Shown: piece after piece, positions 7,635 to 14,072 of the stretch | Layout: each line of letters starts with the position of its first letter | How positions within the stretch are numbered: the stretch's first letter is position 1 | Notes under the pieces: model-generated | Seen by the model: only the letters and a program-made list of their open reading frames with translations | Database searches by the model: none | What the model was told of the DNA's origin: nothing | NCBI GenBank assembly: GCA_019425005.1 | Contig: JAHYYK010000048.1 | Location: 1-16,845, forward strand | From: Collinsella sp. | Lineage (GTDB): Bacteria > Actinomycetota > Coriobacteriia > Coriobacteriales > Coriobacteriaceae | Direction of reading: 5' to 3' | DNA length: 16,845 nucleotides | Position numbers and translations under genes: made by a program

Positions 7635-7710
7635 GGGTCGTTAGCTCAGTTGGTAGAGCAGGGGACTCTTAATCCCAAGGTCCAGGGTTCGACCCCCTGA
7701 CGGCCCACCA
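7635..7710 (+). tRNA. tRNA-Lys (anticodon CTT), copy 2
   Basis: Base-for-base identical over all 76 positions to the copy that begins 119 bases upstream, with the anticodon at 7668-7670 and CCA encoded. This is a tandem duplication; the spacers before the two copies differ. Confidence 0.97.
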
Positions 7711-7720
7711 AAGCATGTTT

Positions 7721-7751
7721 AGACGGTCAACGAAAGTTGGCCGTCTTTTTT
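7721..7751 (+). terminator. Intrinsic terminator of the tRNA cluster
   Basis: An 11-bp stem (7721-7731 with 7736-7746, one G-U pair) closes on a GAAA tetraloop and ends in T6. It starts 11 bases after tRNA-Lys copy 2. Confidence 0.9.
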
Positions 7752-7760
7752 GTTGACCTT

Positions 7761-7776
7761 TCATGGGGTCGAACCC
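7761..7776 (-). repeat. Inverted copy of the tRNA-Lys T-arm sequence
   Basis: Read on the minus strand, this 16-base segment matches the T arm and adjoining bases of tRNA-Lys (7685-7700) at 15 of 16 positions. It lies between the tRNA terminator and the 3' end of dinD, and CCTTTC/GAAAGG flank it as a short inverted repeat. It may be a recombination remnant, or partly a by-product of the palindromic T arm. Confidence 0.4.
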
Positions 7777-7794
7777 GAAAGGGCACGGCCGCTT

Positions 7795-8655
7795 TCACAG
7801 ATCGAGTCTACCCTGGGGATCGGTAAAACCGTCAGTACCTTCCTTGAGTTTCTTCTCGTCTGCCTTCACGCGACGCTCGAGCTTTTTTGTATCCTCGGCA
7901 GGTGGCAGGTTCTCGGGGACAATTCCGCGGTCGATGAGGCTGCCACGCACGCTTGTGTTGTTCTCGACGTGCTCTTGCTTGATCTGGTCCAGACCGTACA
8001 GGTCGTGTTCCTCGGCGTTGAAGGCCGTCATCGAGTTCGTAAGGTCCTTTGCTTTGATGAGGACATCGGCTAACCTGTCCGCCAATGCCGCGCTCTTGGG
8101 TATGCCGAGCTGCTGCTTCATTTCCGCCGTGCTTCTGCCGCCGAATAACGCTTCGTCGCCCTTCGACTTGATGATCGCGAATCCTTTGGAGTCCACGCCG
8201 CGTTTGAACGCAATACCCGAGAGCTGTTTCTCTGAATCAGATAGCGAGTGGCGCGCCTGTAAGCGCTGAATCTCTGCGAAGCGCTGCTCTATGAGCTCTT
8301 GGCGGCGCGTCTGCACGGCGAAGTACGCCTGTGCGAGCGCGATTTCTTGCTTGTTTGAATCTCCGTTCTGGGCGATTAAATAGCATGCATAGCGCGTAAG
8401 TTTGTAGTCTTTAACCGCGCGAGCGGCGACACCGGCAGTTACCATTTTCGTGGTGTCACGAAAATGGGAATCAACTGGAGTTTTGTTTGTTTCGCACGAG
8501 ACTTTTGCCCTCTTAACAACTTCGGCGAAGTTCTCCCATCGAGTGTACCCCATGGGTTCCATTAAATCGCGTGCGAGCCAATACTCAACGCCGTCTTCCA
8601 CATTGGCATAGCTATCAAGTTTGACACGCCACTTCTCGATATCTCTACTGTCCAT
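7795..8655 (-). CDS. dinD: DNA-damage-inducible protein D homologue
   Basis: A 286-residue protein close in length and order of motifs to E. coli DinD (274). Shared elements are the N-terminal EYWLARDLMEPMGYTRWENF region (24-43), SHFRDTTKMV (63-72), LTRYACYLIAQNGDSNK (86-102), YFAVQTRRQE (111-120), a GDEALFGG equivalent of the DinD YQGLYGG segment (166-173) and the late VRGSLIDRGIVPENLPPAED (236-255). E. coli DinD is SOS-induced and acts against RecA filaments in vitro; homologues are scattered and often sit in accessory DNA. The ATG at 8655 has GGAGGAG just upstream. I see no LexA-type operator in the upstream region, only GCGGGC/GCCCGC (8684-8698) and TCTG/CAGA (8699-8710) inverted repeats. 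The coding sequence looks less GC-biased at third positions than its neighbours. It lies directly behind the tRNA cluster, convergent with it, which suggests horizontal acquisition. Confidence 0.88.
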   Translation of the reverse strand: MDSRDIEKWRVKLDSYANVEDGVEYWLARDLMEPMGYTRWENFAEVVKRAKVSCETNKTPVDSHFRDTTKMVTAGVAARAVKDYKLTRYACYLIAQNGDSNKQEIALAQAYFAVQTRRQELIEQRFAEIQRLQARHSLSDSEKQLSGIAFKRGVDSKGFAIIKSKGDEALFGGRSTAEMKQQLGIPKSAALADRLADVLIKAKDLTNSMTAFNAEEHDLYGLDQIKQEHVENNTSVRGSLIDRGIVPENLPPAEDTKKLERRVKADEKKLKEGTDGFTDPQGRLDL

Positions 8656-8738
8656 ATCTCCTCCTCGCTGGCCTATTGTCTATGCGGGCTTTGCCCGCTC
8701 TGTATTCAGAATTAGGATACGCTGCCGTGCGGACACGA

Positions 8739-8774
8739 ATGGGCCCCGTGCCACTTCGAGTTCACGGGGCCCAT
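8739..8774. repeat. Long GC-rich hairpin between dinD and the flavoprotein gene
   Basis: ATGGGCCCCGTG (8739-8750) and CACGGGGCCCAT (8763-8774) are perfect 12-bp arms with a 12-base loop. It lies 43 bases past the flavoprotein stop codon on the minus strand. Neither strand has a T-tract after the stem, so it is not a standard intrinsic terminator; a 3'-end stabilising or pause structure is possible. Confidence 0.6.
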
Positions 8775-8816
8775 AGATATCGATTAGTTGTGTTTTGCTT
8801 TAGATAGGTGTCCAGT

Positions 8817-10343
8817 TTAATTCGCTCGGCAGTGCGATCCGAGACTTTCGGTCCGCTTGTGCATGGCTTTGACCATCTCCGTTGCCAGCTGATTCTGCGA
8901 TTGCAGGCGGGCGAGGGCTGCGATCTCGCTGTCATTGGCATGCGGCTTGCTCAGCGCCGTTGCCTCGTCTTTCAGGCTTTCAAGCTGTTGCAGGGCCTTG
9001 GATAGACCTGCTTCGGTCCTGTTGATCATGCAATAGGTACTCATCGTGTGCTTAAGGCTGTGTGTCAGGCGTTCGGCATCTGTTGTGGCAATGCCATACT
9101 GAGGGAGGGCGATATCCATCGGAGCGGCCGCCTCGGGAGCGTCCAGCGCTGCTCGAGCTGCCGATGCGCCCGCGATGCGCCCGAATACGATGCCATTGGC
9201 ACTCGACAAGCCGCCGATGCGGTCGGCGCCGTGCATGCCGCCTGTTGCCTCACCGCAGGCGTAGAGGCCCTCAACGCCTGCGTACGCGGTCTTGTCGATT
9301 TTGATACCGCCGTTGGCGGCGTGGGCATACATCGCCACGCGCATCTCGTCGGCCGGCGCGACGCCGTGCTCGTCTTGCAGCCAGGTGGCAAAGGTCTGCA
9401 CAAACTCGGGGATGTCCTCGCGGGGGAAGTCGTAGTGGAGCGCCAGGCCCTCTGCACCTGCCTGATCTATGACGAGGTCGATGGCGCGGGAGGCCAAGCG
9501 CGAGGTGAAAGGACCATATCCAGAGCGCTGCTCAAGCAGATCGTTTAGCTTGCCGTCGGCAATATCGACCGGCTGGTCTACATGTACGTAGCGCCAGGTT
9601 TTCTCGTTGAAGACCAGGTTGCGCTTGGGCTCGATGAAGCCGGGCATCATCTGCATGAATTCTATATTAGTAAGCGATGCGCCGTGCGCCAGTGCGATGG
9701 CCTGCGAGGAGCTGAGCACATCAGCCGACGTAAGGCTGCGCTCGAACAGGCCGCCTGTGCCACCGGCTGCGATGATCGTGGCCTTGGCAGCAAAGGGCAC
9801 GATTCGATTTTCGGTAAGGTCGTAGAGCACGGTTCCGGTGATTCTGCCGTTCGTGTTCTCAACAAGGTCGATAAGCTCATGGCGGGGGAGCAGGCGAATG
9901 CCGAGTGACTCGATTCGGGTCGTCAGAGCGTCCTCAAGGGGCTTGCGGGTGAGGCCGCGCCACATGCGCGTCTTGTGGTCAAAGCAGGGGATAAACTGCT
10001 TTTGCTGAGCGCTCTCAGCGCTTTGCGGACGCTGGAGCTCAACGCCCAGGTCTTGCTCGAGCCATTCAATTGCCTGGGGAATGCCGTGGACAAACGTCTG
10101 GACAAGCTCGGGGTCGGCGACGCCGCCACCAACGGTCTGGATGGTGTCGATGAGGTCTTGTTCGTCGTCTTCGTTGACGGGTCCGATAAGCCCCAGACCC
10201 CAGGTTCCGGGGAAGAAGCTCGATCCGCTCATGGTCTTGCCGGCGCTTGCCACAGCGACGGCTGCACCCGTGCGTGCCGCTTCGATGGCGGCGCAAAGGC
10301 CCGCAATGCCAGATCCAATTACCAGTACATCAGTCGATTCCAT
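8817..10343 (-). CDS. Soluble FAD-dependent oxidoreductase, fumarate reductase/L-aspartate oxidase family
   Basis: A 508-residue FAD-binding-2 protein. The dinucleotide fold is at VLVIGSGIAGLCAAIEAA (6-23); the second FAD contact is IIAAGGTGG (190-198). The substrate-site equivalents are Arg282/Arg286 (SRLASRA), His341 in HAANGG and His371 in GGMHGADRIGG, with the conserved LYACGEATGG (360-369). The family reduces fumarate or oxidises succinate or L-aspartate. There is no signal peptide, no haem motif and no FMN-binding domain, so the electron partner must be separate, and no iron-sulphur or cytochrome subunit gene is adjacent. The C-terminus stops soon after RTESLGSHCR (497-506), where relatives have an ESRG-type motif and more residues. 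The ATG at 10343 has GAAAGGAA upstream; a 19-codon in-frame extension is less likely. The substrate is not decided. Confidence 0.85.
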   Translation of the reverse strand: MESTDVLVIGSGIAGLCAAIEAARTGAAVAVASAGKTMSGSSFFPGTWGLGLIGPVNEDDEQDLIDTIQTVGGGVADPELVQTFVHGIPQAIEWLEQDLGVELQRPQSAESAQQKQFIPCFDHKTRMWRGLTRKPLEDALTTRIESLGIRLLPRHELIDLVENTNGRITGTVLYDLTENRIVPFAAKATIIAAGGTGGLFERSLTSADVLSSSQAIALAHGASLTNIEFMQMMPGFIEPKRNLVFNEKTWRYVHVDQPVDIADGKLNDLLEQRSGYGPFTSRLASRAIDLVIDQAGAEGLALHYDFPREDIPEFVQTFATWLQDEHGVAPADEMRVAMYAHAANGGIKIDKTAYAGVEGLYACGEATGGMHGADRIGGLSSANGIVFGRIAGASAARAALDAPEAAAPMDIALPQYGIATTDAERLTHSLKHTMSTYCMINRTEAGLSKALQQLESLKDEATALSKPHANDSEIAALARLQSQNQLATEMVKAMHKRTESLGSHCRAN

Positions 10344-10525
10344 CGGATTCCTTTCTCGTCCGGCGCATTGTCGCACGGGTGATCGGCAATGGGGCCGCAA
10401 AGACTCGGCAAATCGGTAAAGGGCACATATGGCAGGTGGGCGTCATGGACGCTCTGGCGCTCCGTCTCATCACATCTCGTATTTCGCCCCAACTGATATA
10501 TCGGCATTAGCTACCCTGCGACAGC
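10344..10525. other. Intergenic region upstream of the flavoprotein gene
   Basis: No gene-like reading frame with a ribosome site and no convincing promoter pair were found. The only open frames here continue antisense into the genes to the right. Confidence 0.5.
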
Positions 10526-10565
10526 GCAAACAAAAAGAGCCGCTACCCGGGTGGGTAGCGGCTCT
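10526..10565 (-). terminator. Intrinsic terminator of the scaffold/GGGtGRT operon
   Basis: A perfect 13-bp stem AGAGCCGCTACCC/GGGTAGCGGCTCT (10536-10548 with 10553-10565) has a four-base loop. On the minus strand it is followed by TTTTTGTTTG. It begins 34 bases after the GGGtGRT stop codon. Confidence 0.9.
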
Positions 10566-10599
10566 AAAGCTCAACTATATGAGCATCGCGCGGGCGCGA

Positions 10600-11604
10600 T
10601 TAGGCCTTGAGGGCCTCCTCGACGGCGACAGCGCAGGCGACGGTGGCACCGACCATGGGGTTGTTGCCCATGCCGATGAGACCCATCATGTCGACGTGCG
10701 CAGGCACGGAGGAAGAACCGGCGAACTGGGCGTCGGAGTGCATGCGGCCCATGGTGTCGGTCATGCCGTAAGAGGCAGGGCCGGCAGCCATGTTGTCCGG
10801 GTGCAGGGTACGGCCAGTGCCGCCACCAGAAGCGACGGAGAAGTACTTCTTGCCAGCCTCGAGGCGCTCCTTCTTGTAGGTGCCGGCGACGGGGTGCTGG
10901 AAGCGGGTGGGGTTGGTGGAGTTACCGGTGATCGAGATGTCGACGTTCTCGTGCCACATGATGGCAACGCCCTCGCGGACGTCGTCGGAGCCGTAGCAGT
11001 TAACGGCAGCGCGGGGACCATCGGAGTAAGGGATGGTCTCGACGACCTTGAGCTCGCCCGTGTAGTAGTCGAACTGGGTCTTCACGTAGGTGAAGCCGTT
11101 GATGCGGGCGATGATCTGGGCGGCGTCCTTGCCCAGACCGTTCAGGATAACGCGCAGCGGCTTCTTGCGAGCCTTGTTGGCGTTCAGAGCCAGGCCGATA
11201 GCACCCTCAGCGGCAGCGAAGGACTCGTGGCCGGCCAGGAAGGCGAAGCACTCGGTGTCGTCGGAGAGCAGCATAGCGCCCAGGTTGCCGTGGCCCAGAC
11301 CGACCTTGCGGTCCTCGGCGACGGAGCCGGGAACGGTGAAGGCCTGGATGCCCTCGCCGATGATGGCGGCAGCCTCAGAAGCGGTCTTGGCGCCACGCTT
11401 GACAGCGAGAGCGCAACCGAGGGTGTAGGCCCACTCGGCGTTCTGGAAGGCGATGGACTGGGTGTTGTTGACGATCTCACGCGGGTTGAAGCCCTTGTCG
11501 GTGCAGATCTGCAGAGCTTCCTCGAGGGAGGCGATGCCGTTGTCGGCGAGGCACTTGTTGATCTTGTCAGCGCGGCGCTCGTAACCTTCGAACGTAACAG
11601 TCAT
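10600..11604 (-). CDS. GGGtGRT-family protein of unknown function
   Basis: A 334-residue protein carrying the family's name-giving motif GGGTGRT at 260-266, within SVASGGGTGRTLHPDN. Other conserved-looking blocks are VGLGHGNLGAMLLSDDTECF (101-120), FLAGHESFAAAEGAIG (122-137), LRVILNGLGKDAAQI (150-164) and VPAHVDMMGLIGMGNNPMVG (300-319). It has six cysteines (18, 34, 64, 119, 203, 324) and no signal peptide or membrane segment. The family is known from anaerobes, usually paired with an IscU/NifU-like gene, and no activity is established to my knowledge. It follows the scaffold gene by 18 bases with a strong ribosome site (AAGGGAGGGAAA). The Asn, Lys and Ile codons that I read are nearly all AAC, AAG and ATC, suggesting high expression. 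A nucleotide- or cofactor-binding role for the glycine-rich motif is only a guess. Confidence 0.9.
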   Translation of the reverse strand: MTVTFEGYERRADKINKCLADNGIASLEEALQICTDKGFNPREIVNNTQSIAFQNAEWAYTLGCALAVKRGAKTASEAAAIIGEGIQAFTVPGSVAEDRKVGLGHGNLGAMLLSDDTECFAFLAGHESFAAAEGAIGLALNANKARKKPLRVILNGLGKDAAQIIARINGFTYVKTQFDYYTGELKVVETIPYSDGPRAAVNCYGSDDVREGVAIMWHENVDISITGNSTNPTRFQHPVAGTYKKERLEAGKKYFSVASGGGTGRTLHPDNMAAGPASYGMTDTMGRMHSDAQFAGSSSVPAHVDMMGLIGMGNNPMVGATVACAVAVEEALKA

Positions 11605-11622
11605 AGTTATTTCCCTCCCTTT

Positions 11623-12357
11623 CTACTCGTGAACCGGGAACACGCTGGCGACGGAGTGAGTCTCCTCGTCGGTGCGCGGGTCGATGTACTTGGCAGCGTT
11701 CTCCCACTGACCATAGTGGCCCATAGCGCCAGCGATGGCCTCCTCGGGGGTCTTGCCGGCCTTGACGGCGTCGGTGAACTTGCCGAGGTTCAGGAACTCG
11801 AATGCGATGATCTCGTTCTTGTCGTTGAGAGCCATGCGGGTGACGTAGCCCTGAGCGAGCTCGAGGTAACGAGCTCCCTTGGCCTTGGTGCCGAACATGG
11901 TGCCGACCTGAGAGCGAAGGCCCTTGCCGAGGTCGTCGAGGGAGGCGCCCACGGGCAGGCCGCCCTCGGAGAACGCGGTCTGGCTGCGGCCGTAAACGAT
12001 CTGCAGGAAGATCTCGCGCATAGCAACGTTGATGGCGTCGCAGACGAGGTCGGTGTTGAGGGCCTCGAGGATGGTCTTACCGGGAAGGATCTCGGAAGCC
12101 ATGGCGGCAGAGTGGGTCATGCCCGAGCAGCCGATGGTCTCAACGAGGGCCTCCTCGATGATGCCGTCCTTGACGTTCAGCGTGAGCTTGCAGGCGCCCT
12201 GCTGAGGTGCGCACCAACCCACACCGTGCGTAAGACCGGAGATGTCGGAAATCTCCTTAGCCTGGACCCACTTGCCCTCCTCGGGGATGGGTGCGGGGCC
12301 GTGGTATGCACCCTTGGCAACGGGGCACATGTTCTCCACTTCCTGTGAGTACTGCAT
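11623..12357 (-). CDS. Iron-sulphur scaffold-like protein (NifU/IscU type) paired with GGGtGRT
   Basis: A 244-residue protein whose middle third resembles the NifU N-terminal/IscU fold: CKLTLNVKDGIIEEALVE (56-73) corresponds to the cluster-scaffold beta strands, followed by the second ligand region TIGCSGMTHSAAMASEILPG (74-93) and a third cysteine at LVCDAINVAMREI (104-116). The cysteines are 11, 49, 56, 77 and 106. The first-ligand region reads GWCAPQQGAC rather than the usual NPxCGD, so the first ligand could be Cys49 or Cys56. There are about 45 residues before the scaffold core and about 100 after it, making it nearly twice the length of IscU. The ATG at 12357 follows GAGAGGAGAGGC. It is the first gene of a two-gene operon. 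Assembly or storage of a cluster for the GGGtGRT partner is an inference. Confidence 0.85.
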   Translation of the reverse strand: MQYSQEVENMCPVAKGAYHGPAPIPEEGKWVQAKEISDISGLTHGVGWCAPQQGACKLTLNVKDGIIEEALVETIGCSGMTHSAAMASEILPGKTILEALNTDLVCDAINVAMREIFLQIVYGRSQTAFSEGGLPVGASLDDLGKGLRSQVGTMFGTKAKGARYLELAQGYVTRMALNDKNEIIAFEFLNLGKFTDAVKAGKTPEEAIAGAMGHYGQWENAAKYIDPRTDEETHSVASVFPVHE

Positions 12358-12419
12358 GCCTCTCCTCTCTATCGTGTTGGCGTCCCGTCTGGGGGTCGTG
12401 GCTGGCGATTGCCGGGCGA

Positions 12420-12432
12420 CCCTTCGAAAGGG
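12420..12432. promoter_or_regulatory. Short inverted repeat in the leader of the scaffold operon
   Basis: CCCTT and AAGGG flank a CGA centre, 63 bases upstream of the scaffold start codon and about 20 bases past the -10-like box. It may be an operator or a leader hairpin; evidence is limited to the symmetry. Confidence 0.25.
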
Positions 12433-12450
12433 ACATGACATGCAGCCCCT

Positions 12451-12456
12451 ATAATA
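12451..12456 (-). promoter_or_regulatory. Possible -10 box of the scaffold/GGGtGRT operon
   Basis: On the minus strand TATTAT lies about 95 bases upstream of the scaffold start, at the first AT-rich spot outside the leader. No clear -35 hexamer is present. The palindrome GAATATTC lies about 15 bases further upstream, where an activator or repressor could bind. Confidence 0.4.
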
Positions 12457-12457
12457 C

Positions 12458-12760
12458 CGCGAAATGCACGGAATATTCGGCGAACGGCTCAGTTTTCGTA
12501 GCGAGAAGTCCGGAAGTTTTAATTGAAACGGTTTAACTATATGTTCTGTGGTCGCGAACTTCCGTAGAGGGGGTTCGTCTTGGGAAAGCTTTTGGTCAGC
12601 TCTTGTATGCGTTGCGGGGTCTGACCTGTTGCAACGGTGCCGTTCGCCGCCTGTTTATTGCCTTTGACCGCGCGAATGTATTGTTTTGCGTGAATGTTTT
12701 GGTGGCACGCTTCAATCGTGTTGTATTGGATGGCAAGCAGATCCAGGCGAAGGGAGCGCC
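12458..12760. other. Gene-free stretch between the scaffold operon and the transposase
   Basis: About 300 bases, more AT-rich than their surroundings, with no reading frame of more than a few codons that has a ribosome site. Visible elements are TTGAAACGGTTTAA (12523-12536), a partial palindrome, and CGTTGC/GCAACG arms around 12608-12636. No terminal inverted repeats of an insertion sequence were recognised, and no convincing promoter for the transposase was found. Confidence 0.5.
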
Positions 12761-13561
12761 ATGCAGCGCGTTTGGAGAACGGTTACCGGCTTTTACCATG
12801 TTTGTGCCCGCGGTACGGGCAAGCAGCCCATCTTTGAGGGCGATGAAGACCGGTGGGAGTTTTTGGAGCTGATGCGCGAGTGCTGCCGCGAGGCGAGCGT
12901 GACGGTTATCGCCTGGTGCCTTATGGGCAATCACGTGGATCTGGTACTCTCGGATTATGAGGACACGATGAGCGCGGCGATGCAACGACTGCTTTTGACG
13001 TACGCGCGGCGGTTCAATAAACGCACGGGGCGCACGGGTCATCTGTTCCAGAACCGTTTTGACCGGCGCTCGCTCGATACCGACCGTTATCTAATGGCTG
13101 CCATTCGCTATGTTCACGCTAATCCGCAGGAGGCGGGTATCGCCCTGATCGAGCGTTATCCCTGGAGCAGCTTTGCCGAGTATCTGAGAGCGTATGACAA
13201 CGATACGACGAGGGGATTTTCGGACCCTTCTTGTGTGCTTGAGCTCTTTGAGTCTGCCAAGGGGTTTCTGGATTATTCTCTGTCGATGCCCGATGGTTCC
13301 GATCCGGTGATTCACGATATGGATGAGACAGAGTGGGAGCGGCGTGCGTTTGCCGACAAGATGGCGAAGCGCCTGGGTGTGCCGCTCAACGAACTCAAGA
13401 CCGTAGCACCCTCGCGGCGAGACGGAATCGTTTTCGCCCTGCACGATGGCGGCTACACGGTGCGCGAGATCGAACGGTATACGGGAGTCAGCAAGAGTAC
13501 CGTCTCTCGTATCGTGCGTGCTTATGCGCAGATGGACGCGCAGGCCGAGGGCTCGAGATAA
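12761..13561 (+). CDS. REP-associated (Y1/HUH) transposase-like protein with an altered HUH motif
   Basis: A 266-residue member of the Y1 transposase/RAYT family, whose single-strand nucleases cut DNA hairpins with one tyrosine. The fold is recognisable from FYHVCARGTGKQPIFEGDED (11-30), WCLMGNHVDLVL (52-63), RRFNKRTGRTGHLFQNRF (83-100) and the catalytic region RYVHANPQEAG (116-126, Tyr117). The metal-binding motif normally reads His-hydrophobic-His; here it is His58-Val59-Asp60. The C-terminal ~60 residues (from about 205) form a helix-turn-helix, with VREIERYTGVSKSTVSRIV as recognition segment. The ATG at 12761 is chosen because AAGGGAG lies four bases upstream; a 25-codon in-frame extension has no family homology. 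It is convergent with the suf operon and has no partner gene or terminal repeats. It may be domesticated or inactive. Confidence 0.88.
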   Translation: MQRVWRTVTGFYHVCARGTGKQPIFEGDEDRWEFLELMRECCREASVTVIAWCLMGNHVDLVLSDYEDTMSAAMQRLLLTYARRFNKRTGRTGHLFQNRFDRRSLDTDRYLMAAIRYVHANPQEAGIALIERYPWSSFAEYLRAYDNDTTRGFSDPSCVLELFESAKGFLDYSLSMPDGSDPVIHDMDETEWERRAFADKMAKRLGVPLNELKTVAPSRRDGIVFALHDGGYTVREIERYTGVSKSTVSRIVRAYAQMDAQAEGSR

Positions 13562-13565
13562 AGGC

Positions 13566-13609
13566 AGAAAAGAAAATGGCCGAATCGCGAAAGTTAAGCG
13601 ATTCGGCCA
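13566..13609 (-). terminator. Intrinsic terminator of the suf operon
   Basis: The perfect 12-bp arms TGGCCGAATCGC (13577-13588) and GCGATTCGGCCA (13598-13609) enclose a nine-base loop. On the minus strand the stem is followed by TTTTCTTTTCT. It starts 28 bases after the sufU stop codon. On the plus strand, behind the transposase, the tail is not T-rich. Confidence 0.85.
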
Positions 13610-13637
13610 ACAAAATTCTTAAGATTTGGGACAAATA

Positions 13638-14072
13638 CTACTGATTATTTTGTCCCGTGAGCATGCCGTCGAGGGTGCGCCAGGCGAGCTCGGCGCATTT
13701 GACGCGGGCGGGCATGTGCGAGATGTCCTGGAGCTGGGCGGCCTCGTCCAGATCTTCCAGGTCCTCCTCGGAGAGCTGTTCGCCGCGGATCATGGCGAGG
13801 AAGAGCCCTGCCAAGCGACGCGCTTCCTCGACCGTCTCGCCGGTGATGAGGTCGGCCATGATGTCGGCGCTTGCCTGGCTGATGGCGCAGCCGTGGCCGG
13901 TAAAGGAGGCCTCCTCGATCACGTTGTTCTCGACACGTAGCTGCAAGGTGAGCTCGTCTCCGCAGCTGGGGTTGATGCCGTCGTGCTCGTGCGTGGGGGC
14001 GTCCATCTCGTACTTGTAGTCGGGGTGCGAGTTGTGCTCCATAAACGTGGTGGAGGTGTACAGATTACCCAT
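13638..14072 (-). CDS. sufU: SufU, zinc-dependent sulphurtransferase partner of SufS
   Basis: A 144-residue IscU-fold protein. In Gram-positive SUF systems SufU takes persulphide sulphur from SufS through a zinc-bound cysteine. The zinc ligands are all visible: Cys37 and Asp39 in NPSCGDE, Cys62 in GHGCAIS, and Cys126 in VKCAELAW. The 18-21-residue segment between the second and third cysteines that sets SufU apart from IscU fits the long stretch around 80-115 (VEEARRLAGLFLAMIRGEQL). A His/Asp-rich loop (HEHD, 28-31) precedes the first ligand. The ATG at 14072 overlaps the end of sufS by eight bases and matches the family's usual N-terminus (LYTSTTFMEH). It is the last gene of the operon. Confidence 0.93.
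   Translation of the reverse strand: MGNLYTSTTFMEHNSHPDYKYEMDAPTHEHDGINPSCGDELTLQLRVENNVIEEASFTGHGCAISQASADIMADLITGETVEEARRLAGLFLAMIRGEQLSEEDLEDLDEAAQLQDISHMPARVKCAELAWRTLDGMLTGQNNQ

Noticed and set aside
7757..7782. Terminator for dinD at the inverted T-arm hairpin
   Set aside because: On the minus strand the sequence after the stem is TCAACAAAAAAG, with no T-tract.
10429..12348. A 639-codon open frame on the plus strand
   Set aside because: It runs antisense across both the GGGtGRT and scaffold genes, is Gly/Val/Ala-rich, lacks a ribosome site and shows no family motif. It arises from the strong third-position bias of the real genes.
12450..12455. Perfect TATAAT on the plus strand
   Set aside because: No -35 hexamer at 16-18 bases and no gene for about 300 bases downstream; the same bases serve better as the minus-strand TATTAT box of the scaffold operon.
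12523..12536. TTGAAACGGTTTAA as a CcpA/LacI-type operator
   Set aside because: The symmetry is 10 of 14, the spacing of the central CG does not fit the cre consensus, and no promoter is placed beside it.
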